NCBI GenBank assembly: GCA_037176885.1 | Contig: JAWWNJ010000018.1 | Coordinates: forward strand, 1,674,001-1,738,000 | Length of the DNA: 64,000 nt | Direction of reading: 5' to 3' | Source: Favolaschia claudopus | Lineage: Eukaryota > Basidiomycota > Agaricomycetes > Agaricales > Mycenaceae | Part shown: positions 45,551 to 55,350 of the stretch, piece by piece | Layout of the letters: every line of letters starts with the position of its first letter | Numbering within the stretch: the stretch's first letter is position 1 | The notes under the pieces: generated by a model | What the model was told of the DNA's origin: nothing | Seen by the model: only the letters and a program-made list of their open reading frames with translations | Database searches by the model: none | Translations under genes and position numbers: made by a program

Positions 45551-46875
45551 AAAATAGATTCAACGTCAGGCCAACCCATGGAAGTAACCACACTGTGCTC
45601 GAACAAACACTGAAGTCAATTAAAAAAGCTCTATATTTGTAATTTTGATGCTAATAAGCAAATAAGAAACTGGTTCCGATATTAGGCAAAGCTAATAAAA
45701 AGATAGGTATGAAGTAGTTTGAAGGAAACACGAAGAATGGCGATAGTAGACGAGTTTTGCGAGGCGAGTGAAAATTAACTGAAGGTATGAGTAGCTATCC
45801 CATTCAAAGACTGGCATAGAAGCCAGTGGTGAATAAACAGACGGCGAGAAGGAGCCTCAGAGGTAGGATAAGAAGCTTGTGCAGCCTTGCGAAGGAAAGA
45901 AGCAGGAATACGAGCCTCGAGGAAGCAGGTACGAAAAGAGATAGTCCCACTCGCAAGAAGAGCTGGACGAAAAGAAGCAGGTTTACCCCCGAGATAAAGG
46001 GCATCGTTGTCGTCAACGAGAATAACCTATGTGCAGGGTCAGAATTGAGTGTATTTACAGAGATTCAGGTACCCACCTTGATGCTGCCCAAGTCTCTCGC
46101 CAAGAATGGGGCACCCGACACAGCCCAGGTCCACATCTGTGCCCGAAAATTGTCACGATCAATCAAAGAAAGATCTACGACATCGGGGAAAAGTCCCTGG
46201 CCTCGAGCCTCTTCAAAAAGGTCGGGACAGGGAATACCCGATCCCATGAGGTAGTCGGTGAGGATGTCAGCCAGAGACTCACCCCCCATCGCCTCAGAAA
46301 TAGGCTCTGCCAGAGCATCATCTGCTCTGAAAGCAAGGCGAGAAACCAGACTGAGAGCTCCCACAGCAGAAGCCATTACATTTGTAATGAATCTGTCGGA
46401 GCCTCCAGAAAGGCCCCTGATATACTAGCCACAATGATTAAAATCAGAAAGAGACTATAGTATAGAACACTTACTCGTGTGAGGGTAAAGCCATTTCGGC
46501 ATGGAAGGCGAAAGTTTCGGGCGAGAGTCGCGACATCGATGTGAGAGGGCAGCTCCGATCCTACAACAGCTCGATAGAGTAGCTCGATAGGAATGGCATC
46601 ATGGGTCGCCTCATCGCGATCCATGAATGCTGAAACCTAGTGCAGTAGCTATGAGCAGGATAAAAAGAGTAATAGAATCACCACATACCTCTAGACCCAT
46701 CCACGATGCGAGATAAGACTTGATGAGGGGAGTGCTGATGTTGCCAGTTGGCCCAGCTGCGATCCAGGTATCAAGAACATGTGTGAGTACAGGATGCCAT
46801 TCGGCAATGAATCGACGATCAAGCGAGTTGAAATCACAGTCGTTGAGAAGAAACTGGAGAAGGGCAGGATCGATA

Positions 46876-47843
46876 CAGTGCAACTGGTGACTTCTTGAAT
46901 GCCGGTGACAGGTAACACCGGCCCTCAGAAAACTTTCTCATTTACATTTTACAATGTGATTGGAGAGACTTGGGAACAGTGGAAAACAACTCTAGTATGC
47001 TCTGAGCATCCTCTGATTCAATATCTAAGCAATCAGCCAAGGTTTGGTTTTTAGAGGGTCGAAAAAGTGAAACATGCGTGGGAAAGTCGTTCGGCAGCCA
47101 CCGGCATCATTCAGAAACGCAAGAAAACGACTCGGATGAATCTATGAGTTGTCTATAAGAGTGTTTTGAGAATACCTAGGCCCTAGATATGATATTTACG
47201 TCCATTATAATGTTGTGGGGGACCCGTCGATGAGACGAGTACTTTTTCACGGCATATGCCGCCTGCCGTAGTCTCGGAAACCCAGACGTTTCCTCGTATT
47301 CCTTGTCGTAGAAAAACAGACCGGAGATCTTTCCATATATAGTGAATGCAAGACATTTTTGACAGCTGATTGATCTCGGAGCCAGGTGGGAAAATTAAAA
47401 GACGCTTTGGGCGTCCGTAAGCGGCTTGTGCCTCGATCCCCCACCCACACCTTCATCTTTTTCCACCTGATCATCTCCCTCAAACTCGGTTTCAGCGTCG
47501 GTTTCATCCACGAAGTCTGGGTCCTCGGTTTGGGCACTGGCTTCAGCTGCCTTTGAGTGTGCTGTCTGGGCTGATTTCTTCGTCTGGGCCGCTTGCAGTG
47601 CGCCTTTGCGTTGTTTCGTGGGGGCAGGCATGAGAAGAGAAGAGCAAGATGACAGATCCGAAGGGAACGGGTGCAATTTCTCGGCCAGCTGGGCCCGAGA
47701 AAGTGAAACACCGTGGGAATATTTGGTCTGAAGGCGTAAATCGTTGTATTTTGAGGCGCTGAGTTCGCCGAAAATGGTCAAAAAAATCACAAATTTTTTC
47801 CCGGCCGTACCGGCCGGTGTAAGGCAAGTGCCTAGTTGCACTG
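46876..47843 (-). mobile_element. 968-bp TA-flanked element inside the HECT-like gene
   Basis: Between TA at 46874-46875 and 47844-47845. Ends CAGTGCAACTGGTGACTTC and (inward, other side) CAGTGCAACTAGGCACTTG share CAGTGCAACT, with CACCGG further in on both sides. On the minus strand it carries an open piece starting at about 47633, MPAPTKQRKGALQ, followed by an acidic stretch (DETDAETEFEGDDQ). This resembles the N-terminal part of a transposase or host protein, but it has no catalytic region. The part at 47250-47380 is related to 55783-55930. Confidence 0.75.
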
Positions 47844-49069
47844 TAGGGTGGGGAGCAAGACCTTTAACCATCATCAGTGCCCATACAGCTCCAGCTATAC
47901 CAATCATTTTCTGTCGAGGACCCGAAGAGAAGGCCCCGAAGCCAGAAGATCGTACAAAGAGGAGGGAAAGATTGTCGTCGACCCGAGAGGTAAGCCACTG
48001 CTCGCTGGTCGAAAGGGTCTTCTGGAAGGCAGCATAGAGGATCTCTCGCATGATACCCTCCCCTGAAGACACAACCCTCCCAGTATCAGGGTCGGTGCTA
48101 GAACTAGGTCAGCTTGGACAGTGCTGGGGGAGAAACCGACTTACATGAGAGCCGACTGATCATCCGATAGCACAGCTGTAAAGTCACCATCGTCGACACA
48201 TTGGGCAACTGTTGCGAGGAGCTGATCAGCAGCCTCAGACACCGAGTTAGCCCGATAAATGACTGAGCGAGGAGCAGTGCCACTGGTCGCAGCCTGGTAT
48301 ATGTCGCTGGAAAACATCGTCGCAGACAGTTGATCATTCCTCTGTGGCATGAATGGAGCTATCCATAGCCTCGAAGGGAATGCAGGGACACTGGGAACAG
48401 TAGGAGCAGGAAGAGGGGCATGCGAGCGACCCAGCCCCCCAGTGATCGCTATGCTGCGAAGTACCTGTTCGATATTTAGATACAACCCTGGATGAAAAGT
48501 CGTGAAGAAGCTCACCCGAGTCCCTGGCTGAGTAGGAGGAGGGCTCTGGAAAGAGTTCTCAAACTCGTCGTCATCATCATCTACTTCCAGCCCCAGATCA
48601 TCCTCGCTGTCGCTTTCACCACACGACGATTCACCATCAGCATGGGGATATGGCTCATGCACCCGATCACGAGGAAACATTGTATAGATTCGTCGAGAGA
48701 GACAGTGATGTCAGCGAACAGACTGCGATTCTCCAAGCGAGAGTGAGGCAGTCAGAGCAGACTGTCGCATAACTTAGAAGGAGATGAGCTGCTGTATATC
48801 TCATGCAATCAGCGAATGACGACTCACCATAATGAAGGACCAGATAATTTTGACCCTCGAAATTAACAATACAAAGTCCTGGGACAGCATACTGAACTCG
48901 GTTTGCTGCCAGCTCACCGAGGGTCGCTGTCGCTCGTAGAGGAGTCCGACGAAGCCGAACTTGATTGTCGCTCGGGCGAGGCACTCCCCTGTTGACAACA
49001 TAGAGGGGAGCGGGAGGTTGGTTCTCGTGGGCCTGCAGGATTTGGCTGGTGGGAGAGGTGATGTCGATA

Positions 49070-49196
49070 CAGTGGCGGCGCCATCTGATGCCACCCCCAA
49101 AAAATTGATGTGACCCCAATCGACTCCATTTGCATCAAAAGTTCAAGAAATAGGCTGTTCTATTTTTAGGGGTGGCATCAGATGGCGCCGCCACTG
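49070..49196. mobile_element. 127-bp MITE in an exon of the HECT-like gene (GGCGCCATCTGATGCC family, copy 1)
   Basis: Between TA at 49068-49069 and 49197-49198. Ends CAGTGGCGGCGCCATCTGAT and the exact reverse complement extend through GCCACCCC. Element plus TA is 129 bp (43 codons), yet it brings an in-frame stop into the host gene. A second, decayed copy lies at 53738-53835. Confidence 0.9.
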
Positions 49197-49875
49197 TATC
49201 TCGGGAACGAAGTTCCTGGGCAATGTTTTGAATGTGATCAATGAGAGAGGTCGTGGTGTCTGAGTTCTGTAGAACGATGAGGCCGAGAGTGCCCATAACT
49301 CGGCAGAAGGACTCCCAGAGAAACCTCATAAGATAAAGGTCGGCCTCAGATTCATCTTCCTGAAATAGAATGAGCACAAGCTTGGCAGCAAATAAAAAGG
49401 AACCCACCTGGGGAGGATAGATGACATTCATTGTCCTGATAGTCGACAGGTTTCCCGAGGTCGTCATGCATGAGGCAATGTCGGGGACACGAGGAAGACT
49501 TGGAGGGGCAGTAGCATTTCCCCGGGGGCGACGACGAGGAAGAGCAGGCTGTCGGGGAAGCGAAGAGGCTGCATGACTGAGTCGTGCCTGGTTCACCACC
49601 GAAGTTAAAGAGGCCGAAGACGACGATGCAGGCTGAGGCAAAGGAGGGAGCTGGACAGGGAGCGAGGATGGAGCAGTGCGAAGACTTTGGTATGGCTGAA
49701 TTACTGGAACCGATGTAGCTGGGGCAGAAGCAGCAGGAGGCTGACTTTGAGCGACTGAAGGATGAGTCGATGCTGGGGGAAGAGTTGTAGGAGTTGGTGG
49801 AGGCTGAGACGACTGCCCTGCTACCATAGCTGTAAGCAGGGGCTGAGCATTGCCTGCAAGCAGTGTTGGCGACAT

Positions 49876-51263
49876 TTGGATTGTCCATTTCTGTTGGGTC
49901 GTTACAGATGTAAAGTCGTTAGGATAGGAAGAAAACACACAGAAATTATAGCGAAATAGAGAAAGAGCTAAACAATTCAAATATCAGTACACTTGCGAGT
50001 CAACGAAGCACAGAACTCACTGAAATGTATTTTTGTGTGTCTGTAAGTCAGCAGTCGAAAAGAGTGGGCAAGAGACAGACACTGATATCAAATTTGAGTC
50101 GTCAGTATATATGTCCGATGAGATACAGGCTTATATTGCATAGTGTGAAGCGACATTATGTTTGCCGAGCCAAAAGAAACCCTTTTCTGGCCTTGTGGAT
50201 AAGCGAGTCGAATAGCCGAAAATGAGCACCCAAGAGCCGAGACAAACAGCCAAAAGGTGAGGTATTATGCGGCAAAACTTCACCTGAGTTACCTAAAATC
50301 TTCCACAGCTTGTCAGCTTGAAGTAAGATAGAATGCTAAAGTTCAGATACGACAGCCGACTTCATGTTGTGTGGTGATGCAAAACTTTGCCGGTGTGACA
50401 GGATGTTCTGTCACATCACTCGACTTCGGGTGACCAAGTTCATTTCCAAAGCTCGAATATTTAATGAAAAATGAGGTCATACATTTATCGTTGTGCTCGG
50501 GCTGGTTGTAGTCCGAGTCGGGAGGGTTGGACGTGGTGGGGGAGACAAGAAGAGCAGTGTTGCGGAGGTCAGGTCAACTACTTGACCTGACCCGACGGTC
50601 AAGGGTCAGGTCAAGGTCAGGTCAAGGCGGGGTTGACCTTCTTGACCTTTGGGCCTATTAATTATTTAGTTATGTAATTAGTAATGGCTTGACGAAGGAG
50701 GGTCTCAGATGCAATTGATGCCATCAACATTCGGCCGGCCAAAGCCGAGCAACATTCGAGCCGAACAGAAAGCTACAGAAAGTCATTTTTAGCCAGGAAA
50801 TGGCTAGATTTGGTGTCAAAGCACGTCAGACTGACCTTGATTCAATCATCTAGCCACATTTCTTCCAACCTTGGGCTAAAAGCTGCTTCAAACGGCCTCA
50901 AAACGCTAAAAATTGCGCCCGCCGCCAAAGTTATGGGTTTTCTCCTCGAAAGACTATGGGTTACGGGGTATCGCGAGGTCACCGAGGTGCAAGGGGGTAC
51001 CGATCCGCGAAATCTGCACCAGGGGTCGAAGTTTTTTTCTCAGCGATTTCGGGGACCCCCTCCCCCCCCCCCTCTATATGGGGGAATTTCCTTTTGGGGA
51101 AGCAATCAATCACTCGCACGCGCCAGCGCATCTCCGCGTCTTTCTCGAGTCTTTCTTGCTCTTCGCCCACTCCTTCTCAGCTCTCTCTGCGCCAGTCCAA
51201 CGCCGTTTACCGCAAGACTTTCATAAAACATTGTACTATGTTCAACAAACACTTTCTACTGGC
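49876..51263. other. No recognised gene; TTGACC/GGTCAA array at 50566-50648
   Basis: Upstream flank of the HECT-like gene. From 50566 to 50648 the motif GGTCAAG / CTTGACC occurs about eight times in both orientations, which could form hairpins. 51030-51115 holds a copy of the poly-T/GGGGACCCCTCCCC repeat. No gene recognised. Confidence 0.45.
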
Positions 51264-52170
51264 TTATCTTCGCTTTTTCGCACCTCTACAAGACTCACAT
51301 ACCCATCCCTTCCGACTGCTCGCGTCTGCACACTCGGCATGGAACCGAGAAACTGTTAAGTCAGAAACGATGCAAGATGTCAAACCCATACCCAAATCGT
51401 CTCGCATCCGGCTCTGGTGCACTGCAACGCGGATGATTGGCGTTGCTGCTCCGTCACCTCCTGCCCGCAAATGCATTCAAGTTCTTCTGTGAGATTTCGC
51501 TTGGTACGTTTTCGCAGCTTCGGGAAATCCATCGCAGTTGCCGTTGCTGCCGCTGAAGCTGCGGCCGCTGCATTCGCTGCCGCTGGGTTCGTTATCGGCA
51601 CGTTTGCTGCCGTCGTCTCCGTCATTGTGCCTTCAGCTGCTTCCACGGCCGTTGAGGGCGCCGCCCTCTCATCTGGTAAATTGCCTGCATGATGTTGAAT
51701 GTCGGGAGCGAGACGAAGGAGGGAGGCGTTTCCCATAAGCGAAGAACGAAGCCCTTCCTCGACAGATTTATCCTGGAGGGTCGGCGGAAGAGGGTCATCA
51801 AAATACTCCAAGTCGTATTTCTTGTCTTCGTCCCATGTGAGAGGAAACCCAGCATCGTCGATCTCTTGTGTAATTTTCCGGATCTTGTTTACCTCATCCG
51901 AGCTCCCTTCCGACTCTGTCTCTAAAATGACCTGACGCTTAACACGCCGTGTGACAGCACGGGGAGGAGCTTGATCGTCGTCCTCAGACTGCGCTTCATC
52001 CTCTGGTTCAGAGTGATCCTCTCCGTCTGGGCGGCTTCGAACAATTCAATATCAGAATTCAAACACGAACACTTTCTACGACTCACCGAAGAACCATAGT
52101 CGATCGAGTGGCCGGGTAGCTCTGGCGATTTTTCCAGGTTTTGTTGCGAGTGTCTGCCTTGATCACCGCG
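51264..52170 (-). pseudogene. C-terminal part of a Cys/His zinc-binding protein gene
   Basis: Exon pieces: about 52170-52087 (NKTWKNRQSYPATRSTMVLR), intron 52086-52035 (GTGAGT...AAG), exon 52034-51392, intron 51391-51345, last exon 51344-51264. The joined protein is acidic (EDHSEPEDEAQSEDDD), then Ala-rich, then a C-terminal zinc-binding module: CICGQEV, CTRAGCETIW joined to FHAECADASSRKGWVCESC and a basic end. Such a PHD-like C4-H-C3 order is common at the end of mushroom proteins linked to mobile elements. The last intron has CTCGG where CTCAG is expected before TTCCAT; the remaining AACAG acceptor 8 nt upstream would shift the frame, so this copy is probably non-functional. The 5' part is lost at the MITE beginning 52233. 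Confidence 0.6.
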
Positions 52171-52232
52171 AACAAATACAATCAAATATCAACAGTGTGC
52201 GTAAGCGCTGATCCGAGCCCACAAAATCGTTA

Positions 52233-52610
52233 CAGCCGTTTTGGAAACAATATACGGGTTTTGATTGAGTGGTGCTCGTTCATTTGTGTTTACGTTTGTT
52301 GACGATTCTGTCATCGGCAAAGCCGGGAGCACCACTTTGTGGGGTGTTGCCGTACCACATCAAGTGCCGCTGGTCTCTTGTTTTGGCCCTTGCTCGCAAG
52401 TCACGGCCCTGTCGAACTCTGGGCAAGTAGCAGCTGAGTCTTGATCCTCAGTTCTGTTAACCCCCTGTTTTTTTCCTGGTGTTCTCTAGGTGGCGGAAGC
52501 AAACTCAGATTCGGCCGAAGTGGAGCTGGCGACGGGAAGCAAAACAAAGGTAAGCACAAACGAATGAGCACCACTCGATCAAAACCCGTATATTGTTTCC
52601 AAAACGGCTG
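52233..52610. mobile_element. TA-flanked MITE, CAGCCGTTTTGGAAA family, copy 1
   Basis: Between TA at 52231-52232 and 52611-52612. CAGCCGTTTTGGAAACAATA and its reverse complement on the right form TIRs of about 55 bp, on through ACGGGTTTTGAT and GGTGCTC. 378 bp. Confidence 0.9.
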
Positions 52611-52940
52611 TATACAAAGTATTCTTCAAGTCGAAAACCAGCTCAGGAACCGTCCGGGAAGTGGTTCCAAAAAAATCATATAAAACTTTTTTTTCAAGGC
52701 CAAGGGTACCCCCCTCCCCCTCTCCTAAATTAGGAAATTTCTTATCGTGGAAGCCCCTTGCCGAGGTGTGCAATTTTAGCGGGGAACCAACTTGGTGGAT
52801 GCCAAAATGTATGCGTTAGTGCAGAGTATGTATGTACATACATTCAAGTAAGTATTACAGTACCTCGGATCATAATACAAATACATAAAAATACCATGGT
52901 CTGCAGGTGCGGATATACTGACCAAGCCACCTAGGAAAAC

Positions 52941-53414
52941 TCACGTGCCGAACCCGTAGAGTGTGCGTCCAGAGCGCTTCAAGGCGTACACAACATCGAG
53001 AGCGGTTACAGTCTTTCTGTAAGCGTCGAAACGAGTCAGATGCTGTTATAAAGACGAGAATCAGGGCTACGCGCCGCTTTGCGTGCTCGGTGTATGTTAC
53101 TGAATCGCGTATCACAGTCTCGAGAAATATTTTGAGCACACCGCGCGTCTCCTCGTAAATGAGCCCCGAGATACGCTTCACACCTCCGCGCCGAGCAAGG
53201 CGACGGATGGCGGGCTTGGTTATGCCTATCGCGGACGTGTCACCACACGACGAACGAAGAGGGCGTCGATAACTCACCCTGGATGTTGTCACGAAGAATC
53301 TTGCGGTGGCGCCTGGCTCCACCCTTGCCCTTGCCGAGGCCCGAAATCAGTACTCAGCGCCACGGGCTGAACATACATCTTGCTCACCTTCCCACCGTTA
53401 CCGTGACCGGACAT
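52941..53414 (-). CDS. Histone H4, atypical copy or pseudogene (four exons)
   Basis: Exons 53414-53388, 53341-53278, 53225-53075 and 53016-52941, with introns of 46, 52 and 58 nt, give 105 residues. The fold region is clearly H4: [62 protein letters not shown], ending YGFGT. Histone H4 forms the nucleosome core with H3. The tail differs from the near-invariant one: [20 protein letters not shown] has His at R3, Asn at K5, an extra Gly-Lys, and Arg at K16; Thr replaces N64. Intron 1 ends TTTCG (no AG, as if one A were lost) and intron 3 starts GC and not GT; only intron 2 is fully normal. This suggests a decaying extra copy; a specialised variant is possible. No paired H3 gene was seen nearby. 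Confidence 0.75.
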
Positions 53415-53737
53415 ATATGTCGTTGAGAGTCAGACCAAGTTGAGAGTGAGTGAAGTCACGGAGATGGTAAGGGCGCTTTTGGGCAAGATTATTGAATAAA
53501 AGAGCTAGGGACCAATGGACCATGAAAGGTAGATTGCCTTCCTTATATACCCTTTTCATGAAACTATTTATAGAACAATTTCCCTGGTTTGAGAAGTAGT
53601 CATTAGAGCTCATTAGCTTGTCATTAGCAAGTGATGAAAAATTTTGAACCAATGATTTTGATTTCGCTACCAATTCAAAATCCAAAAAACTGGTACAAAA
53701 TGTGATTTGAACCCGCTCCACGGTCACCTGAGCAAAA

Positions 53738-53835
53738 ACAGTGACGGCGCCATCTGATGCCACCCCTAAAAATAGAACAGCCTATTTCTGGAACTTTGTT
53801 TTTGGGGGGGGTTTTTTTGGGGGTGGCATCAGATC
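53738..53835. mobile_element. GGCGCCATCTGATGCC MITE, copy 2 (decayed)
   Basis: ACAGTGACGGCGCCATCTGA and GGGGGTGGCATCAGATC mark the two arms, and the middle AATAGAACAGCCTATTTC matches copy 1 at 49070-49196. The outer right end has been replaced by CGTCCGTCC-rich sequence, which itself forms a hairpin with AAGACGGACGGG at 53873. Confidence 0.7.
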
Positions 53836-54067
53836 CCGCGTCCGTCCGTCCCGTCCGTCTATGTACCGTCACAAAGACGGACGGGTGCAAGCCCTAGCGT
53901 CACCGAGGCCATTGTCGAACCAAAAATTCGTCACGCTGCCTCGAAAATGCCCCAAAACGTGCTAAAAAGGCCTAATTTTGCGTTTTTCGCCGAAATTTTT
54001 CGTTCGGTCACGCAAAATTCTGCCGGTTTGGAGGTGTCACGCGTCACACCCCCTGTCAATTTGAATG

Positions 54068-54265
54068 ACCTCGGGGTTGTGCTTAAATAACCAATCATAC
54101 CCAATGAATACCCGGGCCTTGCCGAGTTCCGTTACGAGGAACCTCTGTCGCTCAGCATGGGTACCAACAGTGATGATCAACTCTACGTAATGAGTGATCT
54201 TTCCTTTTGCATTCTCGGTTCCGTCCGCGTTGCGTGCAATAATATGAGCATCTTCATCTCATAGC
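54068..54265 (-). pseudogene. Ty3/gypsy protease-region fragment
   Basis: About 200 bp closely match 24010-24220 of the larger gypsy fragment in the same orientation. The minus strand encodes parts of the HIIARNADGTEN and THYVELI segments of that protease region. Several codons differ and the piece ends on both sides, so it is a separate old copy. Confidence 0.75.
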
Positions 54266-54310
54266 CCCGATTGCGCCGCTTGGTGTCATAATAGGACATT
54301 ATCCAGTATA

Positions 54311-54678
54311 CAGCCGTTTCGGAAAAAGAATACGGGTTTCGGCATTTCTTGCTCCTCAATTCTTTGTTGACACTTACTTGGCCTTGGACCTGCTTGATGG
54401 ATCTGATTTCTTGCCCGCCCAGCCTCAGTACTTGTCCGGAAGAGTTCTGTGGGTGCCATAGAACATTGGTGCAGTGATTGAATTGCATTGAATGCTCATT
54501 TGGACGCTAGCAAATGTGCAAGAATGGTTTGACCCAGATTGTGTTCATTGATGGACTCACGGCATCTGCCTTTTAAGGCAACAATTTGTGGAGTTTTTGA
54601 CAGAATCGTCAACAAGTGTAGACAAAAAATTAAGAAGGAAGAAATGACGGAACCCGTATTCTTTTTCCAAAACGGCTG
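54311..54678. mobile_element. TA-flanked MITE, CAGCCGTTTTGGAAA family, copy 2
   Basis: Between TA at 54309-54310 and 54679-54680. CAGCCGTTTCGGAAAAAGAA on the left, and on the right a reverse-complement arm (read inward: CAGCCGTTTTGGAAAAAGAA) with one difference. Related to copy 1 at 52233-52610 by its outer TIR; the interior differs. Confidence 0.9.
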
Positions 54679-54869
54679 TATATACTGCCAGCCACATGTC
54701 AAGCCGAGCTTGACATTGCTCCCTTTTGGTGGAGTGGTAGTGGTGCAAGGCTGGCTGCATTACATAAATCCTTACACTTGGTATCAGTCTCGGCAGATGA
54801 AAAGAAAACCCGTTCAGATGGAACAGATGTCGCTTGAATAGGAGCGTAATCGCAGAACAGACGACTGTA

Positions 54870-55348
54870 GAATTTCGATCAATTCGCCCGGCCTGTGACC
54901 TGTGACACCTCGGAACGAAAAACGACATTCGTTTTTGGCCCGGATCGACCGTGACACTGGCAAGATTTTCGTCAATACCGTCCAAGAACTAGCTATTGCT
55001 GGGCAGAATGCTGCAGAGCATTGAACCGGAGCTGTTAGCACCTGCAGACAAGGGGCCAAAGGCAGAAACAGTTATGCAAAACAGAACCAAAATCATTATT
55101 TTGCACATCACGGCAAAACCACGCCTAGATCCGTGTTTGACGCGCCATCCCGCAGCGGGCGACGAATCGAGCCAGATTAGCGCGCCACTTGGCGCGCAGA
55201 AGAAAAATTCGTATTTTCACCTATTTTTCAGCCATTTTTCGACTTGTTTGTCACATTCGTCTCCGGCCCTGGTGACCTGTGACAGGCGCGAAAATATTCG
55301 TCAATCCGCAGGCCTGTGACCCCGTGACAGACGAATTGATTGAAATTG
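54870..55348. mobile_element. TA-flanked MITE, GATCAATTCG type
   Basis: Between TA at 54868-54869 and 55349-55350. GAATTTCGATCAATTCG and CGAATTGATTGAAATTG are inverted repeats, followed inward on both sides by GGCCTGTGACC. About 479 bp, non-coding. Confidence 0.75.
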
Positions 55349-55350
55349 TA

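Larger units (their letters stand above)
45775..49875 (-). pseudogene. HECT-like ubiquitin ligase-type gene, broken by two transposon insertions
   Basis: Minus-strand exons can be joined from 49875 (MSPTLLAGNAQPLL) to the stop at 45775. They are about 49875-49409, 49359-48828, 48720-48145, 48103-46689, 46636-46475, 46424-46077 and 46026-45775; the join near 48720-48828 is not clear. The N-terminus is Pro/Ser-rich (about 200 residues) with VVNQARLSHAASSLPR. The C-terminus has VSSGEGIMREILYAAF, similar to the start of a HECT N-lobe, then GLPCRNGFT-like LPCRNGFTLTR. Near the end is GTISFRTCFLEARIPASFL, where the Cys would be the ubiquitin-accepting residue of HECT ligases. This agrees with a HECT-like family common in agaricomycetes. 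A 127-bp MITE (49070-49196) and a 968-bp element (46876-47843), each with TA duplication, interrupt exons; removing them restores RSRDIDITSP and APHPIDPALL. A TGA near 48715 may be a third lesion. Confidence 0.7.

Noticed and set aside
52233..52610. Promoter of the zinc-module gene
   Set aside because: The stretch is a complete MITE with its own TIRs and TA flanks.
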